A DNA stretch of 64,000 nucleotides, taken from NCBI GenBank assembly GCA_046348365.1, contig JAXMEL010000001.1, positions 930,001-994,000 on the forward strand, read 5' to 3'. The stretch is from JAEUPI01 sp046348365 (GTDB lineage: Bacteria; Pseudomonadota; Gammaproteobacteria; Burkholderiales; Burkholderiaceae_C). Made by a program: the position numbers and the translations under genes. Below the pieces are notes generated by a model, which searched no databases, was not told where the DNA came from, and saw nothing but the letters and a program-made list of their open reading frames with translations. Below are positions 19,544 through 27,467 of the stretch, in pieces. The first letter of the stretch is position 1. Each line of letters opens with the position of its first letter.

Positions 19544-21156
19544 GCGCGCGCTCCAGAGGCTCGCGCGCGGAGCGCGGCGAGCGCGACCTCGACATCGTCG
19601 AACGGCTTCTTGACGCCCGCCACCTCCTGCGTCGTCTCGTGGCCCTTGCCGGCGAGCAGGATCACGTCGGCCGCGGCGGCGCGACGCACGGCGTCGTCGA
19701 TCGCGGCGCGCCGGTCCTCGATCACGGCGGCGTGCTGCGCGTCGGGCGGGTCTTGCCCCCTACGGCCTTCGGCCGGTCCCCCCGAGGGGGAGCGAGCGCC
19801 TTCGGGCGGCCGTACGGCGCTCATGCCGCCCATGATCTGCGCGAGGATCAGCGTGGGGCTCTCATCGCGCGGGTTGTCGCTGGTGAGCACCACCTCGTCG
19901 GCCTGCCGGCGGGCGATGGCGCCCATCAGCGGCCGCTTGGTGGCGTCGCGGTTGCCGCCGCAGCCGAACACGCACCACAACCTTCCGCCGCGCGAGTCGG
20001 CCAGCGGGCGCAGTGCATGCAGCGCCTTCTCCAAGGCATCGGGCGTATGCGCGTAGTCCACCACCACCAGCGGCGCCGGCGTGCCGTGCGCCACGCGCTG
20101 CAATCGGCCGGGCACCGGCACCAGGTGCGAAACCGTCGACACCGCGTCGGCCAGCGAATGGCCCAACGCACGCAGCGCGCCGATCACGGCGAGCAGGTTG
20201 CTGGCGTTGTAGTCGCCGATCAGGCTGGTGCGTACCGCCGCCGATGCGCTGGTCTCGACCAGATCGAACGCGAGGCCGCCGTCGGCGTAGCGCAGCCCTT
20301 GCGCGGCGATGCGCGCGGCGCCGCGGATCGACGTGGTCCACACGTCGACGCGGCCGCCGCGGGCCAGCTCGTCGGCGAGCGCGGCGCCGACCTCGTCGTC
20401 GATGTTGATCACCGCGGCGCGCAGCCCTGGCCAGTGGAACAGCCGCTGCTTGGCCGCCCTGTAGTGCTCCATCGTGCCGTGGTAGTCGAGGTGGTCGCGC
20501 GTGAGGTTGGTGAACAGGGCCAGCGCGATGCGCGTGCCGTCGATGCGGTGCTCGTCGATGCCGATCGAGCTGGCCTCCATGGCGCAGGCCTGGATGCCCG
20601 TGTCGACGAAGCGCCGCAGCACCGCGTGCAGCATCACCGCGTCGGGCGTCGTCAGGCCGGTGGGGTCCATCGTGTGCGCGGCGTCGCCGGCGCGCGGCGG
20701 CTCGCCGACGCCGAGCGTGCCGATCACGCCGCAGCGCCGGCCGAGCGCGCTGAGCGCCTGCGCCGTCCACCACGCCACCGAGGTCTTGCCGTTGGTGCCG
20801 GTGACCGCGATGACCGGGATCGCCGCGCTCGGCGCGCCGTACCAGCGGTCGGCGATCGGCCCCGCCGCAGCCTTGAGCTGCGGCATCGCGGCCAGGCGCA
20901 CGTCGTCGAACGCGCTGGCGTCGAGGCCGTCGTCGTTGCGCACGGCGGCGTCGAGCCCGCCGTCATCGATCAGGCAGCGTGCCGCGCCCGAGCGCAGCGC
21001 CGCGCCCACGAAGCGCCGCCCGTCGTGCGCGCGCCCGGGCCAGGCGAGGAAGGCATCGCCCGGCCGCACCGCGCGGCTGTCGGTGCGCAACGCGGCGGAA
21101 GCGGCGACGCCGCCGCGCAGCCACTGCACGGCGGCGTCGGCATCGGCCAGGCGCAT
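19540..21156 (-). CDS. murE: UDP-MurNAc-L-Ala-D-Glu--meso-diaminopimelate ligase MurE
   Basis: Adds the third stem-peptide residue; cytoplasmic, 538 residues. ATG at 21156 shares one base with the ftsI stop (TGATG); a GTG nine bases upstream is possible. The ATP site is VTGTNGKTSVAWW and the substrate loop is LRTDSRAVRPGDAF. The DNPR motif in LTSDNPRDESPT indicates meso-DAP specificity. Between QIMGGM and AAVIEDRR there is an unusual insert of roughly 24 residues rich in Pro, Gly, Glu and Arg. It is encoded by a palindromic repeat (about 19747-19818). The insert lies after the DNPR loop and before the conserved AGKGHE motif, so it probably forms a surface loop. Confidence 0.96.
   Translation of the reverse strand: MRLADADAAVQWLRGGVAASAALRTDSRAVRPGDAFLAWPGRAHDGRRFVGAALRSGAARCLIDDGGLDAAVRNDDGLDASAFDDVRLAAMPQLKAAAGPIADRWYGAPSAAIPVIAVTGTNGKTSVAWWTAQALSALGRRCGVIGTLGVGEPPRAGDAAHTMDPTGLTTPDAVMLHAVLRRFVDTGIQACAMEASSIGIDEHRIDGTRIALALFTNLTRDHLDYHGTMEHYRAAKQRLFHWPGLRAAVINIDDEVGAALADELARGGRVDVWTTSIRGAARIAAQGLRYADGGLAFDLVETSASAAVRTSLIGDYNASNLLAVIGALRALGHSLADAVSTVSHLVPVPGRLQRVAHGTPAPLVVVDYAHTPDALEKALHALRPLADSRGGRLWCVFGCGGNRDATKRPLMGAIARRQADEVVLTSDNPRDESPTLILAQIMGGMSAVRPPEGARSPSGGPAEGRRGQDPPDAQHAAVIEDRRAAIDDAVRRAAAADVILLAGKGHETTQEVAGVKKPFDDVEVALAALRARASGARA
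19747..19818. repeat. Palindromic Burkholderiales-type repeat inserted in murE
   Basis: Three stacked inverted repeats lie within about 72 bases: CGGCC-TTC-GGCCG (19763-19775), TCCCCC-CGA-GGGGGA (19777-19791) and a CGCC-TTCG-GGCG hairpin (about 19797-19808). From memory, this composite is frequent between genes in Burkholderiales genomes. Here it lies inside a coding region and is read through in frame, adding PPEGARSPSGGPAEGRRG-like residues to MurE. Confidence 0.7.
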
Positions 21157-22943
21157 CAACGCCACGCGGGGCCCTCCAGGCCGGGCTCGTTGCCGGCGAT
21201 GATCTGCGGCCGCACCTCGATGTCCGCCGGCACGCCCAGCAGGCGCAGCGACTGCTGCACGACCTGGCTGAACACCGGCGCGGCCACGTCGCCGCCGTAG
21301 TGCACGCCGGCGCCCGGCTCGTCGACCATCACCGCGACCACGATGCGCGGGTTCTTGATCGGCGCGATGCCGACGAACCACGAGCGGTATTTGTCGCGCG
21401 CGTATTCCTTGCCTTCGAGCTTGTGCGCGGTGCCGGTCTTGCCGCCGACGCTGTAGCCGATGGTCTGCGCCTTCTGCGCGGTGCCGCCGGGGCCGGCGGC
21501 CAGCGCCAGCATCTGCCGCGTCTGGCGCGCCACCTCGGGCGACAGCACGCGCACGCCGGTGGCGGGCTTGGCCTGCCGCAGCATGCTCACCGGGATCACG
21601 TCGCCGTCGCGCGCGAACACGGTGTAGGCGCGCGCCATCTGCAGCAGCGACGCCGACAGGCCGTAGCCGTAGGCCAGGCGCGACTGGTCCACCGGCTTCC
21701 AGCTCTTGTAGGGCCGCAGCTTGCCGGTGACCGCGCCGGGGAAGTCGATCTGCGGCTTCTGGCCGAAGCCGACGCTGCTGTAGAGCTCCCACAGCTCCTT
21801 GGGCTCCATCTGCATCGCCAGCTTCGCGGCACCGATGTTGCTGGACTTCTGGATCACCTCGGCCAACGTCATCGACTCGCGCGGGTGCGTGTCGTGGATC
21901 GGCTGCCCGCCGACCGAGAACGACGCGGTGGAGATCACCGTGTTGGGGTTCGCGCGCTTGGTCTCCATGGCCCAGGCGGCAACGAACGGCTTCATCACCG
22001 AGCCGGGCTCGAACACGTCGGTCAGTGCGCGGTTGCGCGCGCGCTCGCTGAACTGCTCGCGCGCCAGCGAGCCGCGCTGCGCCGGGTTGAAGCTCGGGTA
22101 GTTGGCCAGCGCCAGCACCTCGCCGGTGGCCACGTCGAGCACCACCACCGAGCCGGCGCGGGCCTTCTGCTCGGTCACGGTGTCGCGGATGCGCTGGTAG
22201 GCGAAGAACTGCACCTTGGTGTCGATCGACAGCTGGATGTCGCGGCCATCGGCCGGATCGACCATGTCGCCGTAGTCCTCGACGACGCGGCCGAAGCGGT
22301 CCTTGACCACGCCGCGCTGGCCGTCGCGGCCCTCGAGGTCCTTCTCGAACGCGAGCTCCACGCCCTCCTGGCCGCGGTCTTCCACGTTGGTGAAGCCCAC
22401 CACGTGCGCGGCGGCTTCGCCCTCGGGGTACTTGCGCTTGTAGGCGCGCGCGTCGTACAGGCCCTTGATGCCGAGGGCCTTGACCTCGCGCCACACATCC
22501 TCGTCGATCTGGCGGCGCACCCAGGCGAAGCTCGTGCTGCCGCCGGCCAGGCGCTCGTCGAGCTCGCGGCCGGTGAGGCCGAGCAGCCGCAGCAGCTGGC
22601 GGCGCTGCTGCGGCGTGGCCTCGAACTCCTTGGGGATCGCCCACACCGAGACCGCGCTCACGCTGGTGGCGAGGATCAGCCCGTTGCGGTCGACGATGCG
22701 GCCGCGGCTGGCCGGCACGTCGAGGTTCTGCACGTAGCGCTTCTCGCCCTGCTTGACGTAGAAGTCGGTGCCGATGACCTGGATGTACGCCGAGCGGCCG
22801 AGCAGCACGATGAAGCCGACGGCCACGAAGCCCACGATCAGCCGGCTGCGCCACGGCGGCGTCTTCTCGGCCAGCAGCGGGCTGCTCGAATAGGCGAGGC
22901 TGCGCGCGCTGGCCGCCGACTTGCGATTGCGAAAACCGATCAT
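21156..22943 (-). CDS. ftsI: Septal transpeptidase FtsI (PBP3)
   Basis: A class B penicillin-binding protein that crosslinks septal peptidoglycan; 595 residues. A single N-terminal membrane anchor (about residues 35-53) follows a cytoplasmic stretch. The non-catalytic domain is followed by the transpeptidase motifs: SxxK in EPGSVMKPF, SxN in QKSSNIGAA and KTG in VGGKTGTAHK. The start at 22943 overlaps ftsL by 4 bases, and FtsL and FtsW are its direct divisome partners. Confidence 0.97.
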   Translation of the reverse strand: MIGFRNRKSAASARSLAYSSSPLLAEKTPPWRSRLIVGFVAVGFIVLLGRSAYIQVIGTDFYVKQGEKRYVQNLDVPASRGRIVDRNGLILATSVSAVSVWAIPKEFEATPQQRRQLLRLLGLTGRELDERLAGGSTSFAWVRRQIDEDVWREVKALGIKGLYDARAYKRKYPEGEAAAHVVGFTNVEDRGQEGVELAFEKDLEGRDGQRGVVKDRFGRVVEDYGDMVDPADGRDIQLSIDTKVQFFAYQRIRDTVTEQKARAGSVVVLDVATGEVLALANYPSFNPAQRGSLAREQFSERARNRALTDVFEPGSVMKPFVAAWAMETKRANPNTVISTASFSVGGQPIHDTHPRESMTLAEVIQKSSNIGAAKLAMQMEPKELWELYSSVGFGQKPQIDFPGAVTGKLRPYKSWKPVDQSRLAYGYGLSASLLQMARAYTVFARDGDVIPVSMLRQAKPATGVRVLSPEVARQTRQMLALAAGPGGTAQKAQTIGYSVGGKTGTAHKLEGKEYARDKYRSWFVGIAPIKNPRIVVAVMVDEPGAGVHYGGDVAAPVFSQVVQQSLRLLGVPADIEVRPQIIAGNEPGLEGPAWR

Positions 22944-23230
22944 CGTGTCGTCCCCGCCGGCTTGGCCGGCACATCGCTCACCACATGCGTCACGGCCGGC
23001 GTGACGGTGCGCATCGCCAGGCGCTCGCGCGCCACGCGCTCGACGCGCAGATGCGTCGCCTGCGCCTGGCGCTCGGCCTCCAGGCGCTTGTGCTCGGCAT
23101 CGAGCCGCGTCAGCTCGTTGCGCGCGCGCTCGAGCTCGGCGAACAGCTGGCGCGTCTCGTACGACTTGTGCACCAGGCCGAGGCAGCTGGCGATCAGCGC
23201 TGCCACCAACATCACGTGGACACGCGTCAT
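22940..23230 (-). CDS. ftsL: Cell division protein FtsL
   Basis: A small bitopic divisome protein of 96 residues. One transmembrane helix (about residues 4-22) is followed by a heptad-rich coiled coil (YETRQLFAELERARNELTRL onward). A Pro/Ala tail ends the protein. It is identified by size, topology and position between rsmH and ftsI, since FtsL diverges strongly in sequence. It overlaps both neighbours by 4 bases (ATGA). Confidence 0.92.
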   Translation of the reverse strand: MTRVHVMLVAALIASCLGLVHKSYETRQLFAELERARNELTRLDAEHKRLEAERQAQATHLRVERVARERLAMRTVTPAVTHVVSDVPAKPAGTTR

Positions 23231-24165
23231 GCCACGACTCCGTCGGCCGTGCGCTCGGCCACGCGCAGCACGGCCGAGCGTGCGCGCGGGTTGGCCGCCA
23301 CCTCGGCCGCGCCGGGCATGATGCGCGCGATCGCCTTCAGCCGGGTGGGCGCCGGCGGGGCGAACGGCGCGCGGCGGTCGGGCTCGGCGCGGCTCTCGCG
23401 CGCGATGAAGCGCTTGACGATGCGGTCTTCGAGCGAGTGGAAGGCGATCACGGCCAGGCGGCCGCCGGGGATGAGCAGGTGCATGGCCGCGTTCAAGCCC
23501 TGTTCGAGGTCCGCGAGTTCAGCGTTGACGAAAATCCGAAGAGCCTGAAACGTGCGCGTTGCAGGGTCCTGGCCCGGCTCGCGGGTCTTGACCGCACGAG
23601 CCACGACTTCGGCCAGTTCGGCAGTGGTTCGAACGGCACGCCCACCTGCGCGGCGAGCAGCAATCGCCTTTGCAATCGGAACAGCAAACCGCTCTTCGCC
23701 GTATGTGCGGATGACTTCGGCGATCTGACGCTCATCGGCTCGCTCCAGAAAGGCGGCTGCGGTCTCGCCGCGGGTGGTGTCCATGCGCATGTCGAGCGGC
23801 GCATCGAAGCGGAAGCTGAAGCCGCGCGACGGGTCGTCGATCTGCGGCGAGCTGACGCCGAGATCCAGCAGCACGCCGTGCACGCGTGAGATGCCGAGTT
23901 CGGCCAGACGTTCGCGCATCGCCGCGAAACTGGCATGAACGATCGTGAAGCGCGCATCGGCGATCGACGCTGCCTCGGCCACCGCCTGCGGATCCTTGTC
24001 GAAGGCCACCAACCGGGCCTGCGCCGCCAGGCGCGCCAGCAGCGCGCGCGAGTGCCCGCCGCGACCGAAGGTGCCGTCGACGTAGACGCCCTCCGGCGCG
24101 CTCACCACCGCGGCGGTGGCTTCGTGCAGGAGGACGGGTGTGTGCTGCCATGCGCTGCCGGTCAT
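23227..24165 (-). CDS. rsmH: 16S rRNA (cytosine-1402-N4)-methyltransferase RsmH
   Basis: Methylates C1402 of 16S rRNA using SAM; formerly MraW. ATG at 24165 overlaps the mraZ stop (TGATG) and gives MTGSAWQHTPVLLHE, with HTPVLL typical of the N-terminus; 312 residues. The SAM-binding loop is DGTFGRGGHSRALL. Further motifs are LLDLGVSSPQIDD, RGFSFR and AFHSLEDRIVK. Bases of about 23500-23760 have clearly lower GC and mixed third positions compared with flanking parts of the same gene. Confidence 0.96.
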   Translation of the reverse strand: MTGSAWQHTPVLLHEATAAVVSAPEGVYVDGTFGRGGHSRALLARLAAQARLVAFDKDPQAVAEAASIADARFTIVHASFAAMRERLAELGISRVHGVLLDLGVSSPQIDDPSRGFSFRFDAPLDMRMDTTRGETAAAFLERADERQIAEVIRTYGEERFAVPIAKAIAARRAGGRAVRTTAELAEVVARAVKTREPGQDPATRTFQALRIFVNAELADLEQGLNAAMHLLIPGGRLAVIAFHSLEDRIVKRFIARESRAEPDRRAPFAPPAPTRLKAIARIMPGAAEVAANPRARSAVLRVAERTADGVVA

Positions 24166-24611
24166 CAGAAAACGAAGCTCTTGATGACGTCGGGCATCGG
24201 CCCCTGCGTGACCTCGGCCTCGTGGGCGGCGTAGCGCGCGGCGTCCCACAGCTCGAGGCGCTGCCCCATGCCGATCATCAGCACGTCGCGCGTCAGCGCG
24301 GCGCGGCTGCGCAGCTCGGGCGAGATGTGGATGCGCGAGCCGGCGTCGATCTCGACGTCGACCGCGCTGCCGAGGAAGATGCGGCGCCAGCCGTCGGCAT
24401 CCATCGGCAGGTTGATCAGCCGCTCGCGCAGCTCGTGCCAGGCGGGCCGGGGCAGCACGAGCAGGTAGCCCCTGGGGTGGCGGGTCACCGTGAGTTCGCC
24501 GTTGACGGCCTTCATCAGCGCGTCACGATGCCGGGTCGGGACGGCCACGCGGCCCTTGGCGTCCAGCGTCAGCGCTGAAGTCCCTTGAAACACAAGTTCC
24601 GGCACGTTCAC
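24165..24611 (-). CDS. mraZ: Transcriptional regulator MraZ
   Basis: A DNA-binding protein with two SpoVT/AbrB-like halves that represses its own dcw promoter in enterics. The first gene of the cluster. I place the start at GTG 24611 because GGGGGAG lies 5 bases upstream; GTG at 24605 or 24593 would give starts closer to the usual VFQGTSAL opening, so the N-terminus is uncertain. Conserved repeats are visible: LTLDAKGRVAVPTRHRD in the first half and VDVEIDAGSRIHISPELR in the second. Length is about 148 residues. Confidence 0.93.
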   Translation of the reverse strand: MNVPELVFQGTSALTLDAKGRVAVPTRHRDALMKAVNGELTVTRHPRGYLLVLPRPAWHELRERLINLPMDADGWRRIFLGSAVDVEIDAGSRIHISPELRSRAALTRDVLMIGMGQRLELWDAARYAAHEAEVTQGPMPDVIKSFVF

Positions 24612-24662
24612 CCACACTCCCCCACGAATCGACACTTTATCCGAGATTTCTCACCGCAGCAA
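24610..24662 (-). promoter_or_regulatory. Putative dcw promoter with MraZ box
   Basis: On the minus strand TTGCTG (24662-24657) and TAAAGT (24639-24634) are separated by 17 bases and form a plausible sigma-70 promoter. Downstream, TGGGG (24624-24620) and TGGGT (24614-24610) are spaced by exactly 5 bases. That fits the TGGGN direct-repeat pattern known for MraZ operators. The box overlaps the proposed ribosome-binding site and first codon of mraZ, so bound MraZ could block initiation. Only two of the usual three repeats are seen. This is a sequence-based inference. Confidence 0.4.
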
Positions 24663-24852
24663 TCGCGCTCCTTCGAAAAAATCAATGAAATCAAGCACTT
24701 AGTAACATTCTCTCAAGCCGGTTCTCGTCGCACCGAAAATTGATTACAAATGAACGACTTGCGCGTGTTTATGAAAGTTTTGCATTGCATCAGTGCCTAG
24801 GGGACCGCCGGGTTAACGAGCATGTGCGCGCGAACAGGTATCGAGCGCCCAA
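24663..24852. other. AT-rich intergenic region upstream of mraZ
   Basis: No gene is apparent. The segment is markedly AT-richer than the window average, notably 24661-24790 with several A/T runs. It contains further TTGA-like elements on the minus strand, as expected for the upstream control region of the dcw operon. Alternative or additional promoters are likely but not resolvable by eye. Confidence 0.35.
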
Positions 24853-24884
24853 ACGAAACGGCCGCCGGGCGAGCCGGCGGCCGT
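24853..24884 (-). terminator. Probable terminator of the carbonic anhydrase gene
   Basis: An 11-bp perfect stem (24858-24868 with 24874-24884, ACGGCCGCCGG) closes a 5-base loop. On the minus strand it is followed by TTTCGTTT. It lies 30 bases beyond the carbonic anhydrase stop, so it probably ends that transcript, with a short, imperfect U-tract. Confidence 0.6.
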
Positions 24885-24913
24885 AGGTCAGTGGGGTGAG
24901 CCCGCGCGGGCGA

Positions 24914-25948
24914 TCAGTTCGACTGCTTGATCAGCCGCCCCGCGGCCTGCTGGATCGGGCGCGCATTCATCGGGTACAGGCGCGAGAAGACATCGATCTG
25001 CTCGGGCGAGATCGACACCGGCTGCTGCATCACCATCCACAGCACGCCTTCGCTGCACGGCGGCGTGGTGAGCGAGCCCATGTAGGTGTAGTAGCGCCGC
25101 TCGCGAGGCAGCAGCGCCTCGAGGTCGATCGGCGCGCGCGCCGGCACCTCGACGTTGCGCTCCAGCGGCAGGTTGTTCCACACCTGCTGCACCAGCGCAT
25201 GCGCGAGGCCGCGATCGAGCAGCACGGCCACCACGGCCAGGCGCCCTTCGGCGTCCTTGTGCACGAGGTGCGCGACCATGTCGAACTGGCGGCCGTCGAT
25301 GCGCTCTTCGGACGGGCGATGGAAGTGGAACTGCAGCAGCTCGTAGCGCCGCCCCGTGACCTCGATCGAGTTGCCGGCGGCCACGTTGACCTGCACGGTG
25401 TGGCCGTTGTCGATGACGCGGAACGCGCTCGGGCGGTAGTCGAACTGCACCGGGTCGAGTTCCACGCGGATGCCGTCGCGGATATCGATCGGGCTTTGCC
25501 GCGAGCCGGTGGCGCACTTGGCGAACTCGGGTTTCAGCTGGGCCCAGGCCTCGGGGCCGGTGTCGCCCTCGTAGCTCCAGTGCGCGGCGTGGCCTTCGTG
25601 CGTGGCGGGTTTGGTGGCCGCTGCACGTCCGGGTTTGGCCGGCGCTGCGGCGTGGCCCGTGGCCGCCGCGCCCTGGCCGGCATCGGCGGCGGTGCTGATG
25701 CGCACCACGTTCGGGTGCTTCGCCAGCGGCGCCGGCGCGGCGTTGAGCCTGGCGGCGAGCTTCTCGCGCAGCGTCTGCATGGGGTCGACCGGGGCGGCCT
25801 TGGCCTTGCGCGCCGGCGATGTCACCTCGTCGTGCTGTTCCTCGGCAGGCCTGGCCTTGCCGGCCGGCGCATGCTCATCGGCCGCCGCGGCCGCGGTGGC
25901 CAGGGCCAGGAGTGCGAACAGGACGCCGATGGGTCGGTGGGCTGGCAT
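24914..25948 (-). CDS. Alpha-carbonic anhydrase, periplasmic
   Basis: Interconverts CO2 and bicarbonate, zinc-dependent. A signal peptide is present (MPAHRPIGVLFALLALATAAAAAD). About 95 residues of Ala/Pro/Lys-rich linker follow, which is long for the family. The catalytic domain starts at HWSYEGDTGPEAWA. Zinc ligands are the two His of LLQFHFHRPSEE and the third in MVAHLVH. RQSPIDI and SLTTPPCSEGVLW are the other hallmarks. Total length is 344 residues. The extra linker may tether or extend the enzyme in the periplasm. Confidence 0.95.
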   Translation of the reverse strand: MPAHRPIGVLFALLALATAAAAADEHAPAGKARPAEEQHDEVTSPARKAKAAPVDPMQTLREKLAARLNAAPAPLAKHPNVVRISTAADAGQGAAATGHAAAPAKPGRAAATKPATHEGHAAHWSYEGDTGPEAWAQLKPEFAKCATGSRQSPIDIRDGIRVELDPVQFDYRPSAFRVIDNGHTVQVNVAAGNSIEVTGRRYELLQFHFHRPSEERIDGRQFDMVAHLVHKDAEGRLAVVAVLLDRGLAHALVQQVWNNLPLERNVEVPARAPIDLEALLPRERRYYTYMGSLTTPPCSEGVLWMVMQQPVSISPEQIDVFSRLYPMNARPIQQAAGRLIKQSN

Positions 25949-26054
25949 GGCAGGAGTTGGCTACAGGGCGCCCGGCGCCCGATCCGCCATGACATCGGCC
26001 GCCGCGCGCCGATCTTGAGGGCGCGGCCGCGGCCAGGCAGTGCCCGCGTGAACA

Positions 26055-26400
26055 GTGTGAAGCAAGCCGATAGGCCGGATTCTGTGCAGCCGCGAGCGCC
26101 CGAAGGCGCCGCGGCCGTGACCGCCATTCGTCTGGGCCAGGCGATCGCTCGCCCGGCTCGGTGCCACCTACCCGCCGGCTCCGCGGGCCGCATCGATGCC
26201 GGCCTATTTGGTGTTGCTGCGCGCAAAGATTGCCGCGTTTCACCCCCTCCGGCTCGCGCCGAAGGGACTCGTCTCTGTGGCTCTGATTCGCACCTCGCGG
26301 TGGGGAGGCGTTACCTCCTGCGCTGCCCTGTGCAGTCCGGACCTTCCTCCAGTGCGGCCTTTCGGCGATTGCACCAGCGGCGGTCTGGCTTGCTTCACAC
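26055..26400 (-). ncRNA. rnpB: RNase P RNA, bacterial type A
   Basis: The catalytic RNA of RNase P, which matures tRNA 5' ends. About 346 bases. P1 is formed by GTGTGAAGCAAGCC at 26400-26387 pairing perfectly with the 3' end GGCTTGCTTCACAC (26068-26055). Conserved core segments on the minus strand are GAGGAAGGTCCGGACTGCAC near the 5' side, GGGTGAAACG, GGTAGGTGGCACC, and the 3' CAGAATCCGGCCTATCGGCTT. Exact ends could differ by a few bases. It lies between the carbonic anhydrase gene and cysK. Confidence 0.96.
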
Positions 26401-26437
26401 TTGCGATTATCCTCTGGCGCATCCCCGGAGTCCCCCC

Positions 26438-27358
26438 ATGAAGGCGAACACCATCCTCGACACCATCGGCCGCACGCCGCACATCCGCGTCAACCGCCTG
26501 TTCGGCAGGAGCCACGAGGTGTGGATCAAGAGCGAGCGCGCCAACCCCGGCGGCTCGATCAAGGACCGCATCGCGCTGGCGATGGTCGAAGACGCCGAGC
26601 GGCGCGGCGCGCTGAAGCCCGGCGGCACGATCGTCGAGCCCACCTCGGGCAACACCGGCATCGGGCTGGCGATGGTGGCCGCGGTGAAGGGCTACAAGCT
26701 GGTGCTGGTGATGCCCGACAGCATGAGCGTGGAGCGCCGCCGGCTGATGCTCGCCTATGGCGCGAGCTTCGTGCTGACGCCGCGCGCCGAAGGCATGAAG
26801 GGCTCGATCGCCAAGGCGCAGGCCATCGTGGCCGAAACCCGGGGCGCCTGGATGCCGCAGCAGTTCGAGAACCCGGCCAACATCGAGGTGCACAGCCGCA
26901 CCACTGCCGAGGAGATCGCCGCCGACTTCACCGACGGCCTCGATGCGCTGATCACCGGCGTGGGCACCGGCGGCCACATCACCGGCTGCGCGCAGGTGCT
27001 CAAGGCGCGCTGGCCGAAGCTGCAGGTGTTCGCGGTCGAACCCAAGGCCTCGCCGGTCATCAGCGGCGGGCAGCCGTCGCCGCACCCGATCCAGGGCATC
27101 GGTGCAGGCTTCATCCCGAAGAACCTGAACACCGAGTTGCTCGACGGCGTGATCCAGGTCGATGCGGAGGACGCGCGCGAGATGGCGCGCCGCGCGGCGC
27201 GCGAAGAAGGCGTGCTGATCGGCATCTCCAGCGGCGCCACGCTGGCAGCGATCGCGCAGAAGCTGCCGGCGCTGAAAGCCGGCGCGCGCGTGCTCGGCTT
27301 CAACTACGACACCGGCGAGCGCTATTTGTCGACCGAGGGCTTCCTGCCGGCGGAGTGA
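26438..27358 (+). CDS. cysK: Cysteine synthase (O-acetylserine sulfhydrylase)
   Basis: A PLP enzyme that makes cysteine from O-acetylserine and sulfide; cytoplasmic, 306 residues. ATG at 26438 follows CCGGAG at 7 bases. The PLP lysine is Lys42 in NPGGSIKDR. The phosphate and substrate loop is EPTSGNTGIGLA, and the PLP-binding glycine loop is GVGTGGHITG. The GQPSPHPIQGIGAGF and SSGA (GISSGATLAA) motifs favour CysK over CysM, though the two are hard to separate by eye. It is a single gene followed by a palindromic cluster. Confidence 0.93.
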   Translation: MKANTILDTIGRTPHIRVNRLFGRSHEVWIKSERANPGGSIKDRIALAMVEDAERRGALKPGGTIVEPTSGNTGIGLAMVAAVKGYKLVLVMPDSMSVERRRLMLAYGASFVLTPRAEGMKGSIAKAQAIVAETRGAWMPQQFENPANIEVHSRTTAEEIAADFTDGLDALITGVGTGGHITGCAQVLKARWPKLQVFAVEPKASPVISGGQPSPHPIQGIGAGFIPKNLNTELLDGVIQVDAEDAREMARRAAREEGVLIGISSGATLAAIAQKLPALKAGARVLGFNYDTGERYLSTEGFLPAE

Positions 27359-27368
27359 GCGGCCTTCC

Positions 27369-27459
27369 CCCTCTCCCACTCGTGGGAGAGGGTTGGGGTG
27401 AGGGTCTTGGTGCGCGCCCCACCCTCACCCCCGCCCTCTCCCGCCCCGGCGGGAGAGGG
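27369..27459. repeat. Palindromic repeat cluster between cysK and the NYN gene
   Basis: Three nested inverted repeats: CCCTCTCCCA/TGGGAGAGGG (27369-27378 and 27383-27392), GGGGTGAGGGT with ACCCTCACCCC (27395-27405 and 27421-27431), and a 12-bp stem CCCTCTCCCGCC/GGCGGGAGAGGG (27434-27445 and 27448-27459). This matches, from memory, a common proteobacterial intergenic repeat. It sits between convergent genes and may act as a bidirectional terminator. Confidence 0.7.
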
Positions 27460-27467
27460 AGCGCCAG

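Noticed and set aside
24896..27358. A very long plus-strand open frame of about 820 codons running into cysK
   Set aside because: It reads antisense through the carbonic anhydrase gene and RNase P RNA. Only the part from ATG 26438 matches a family (cysteine synthase); the rest is a high-GC artefact.
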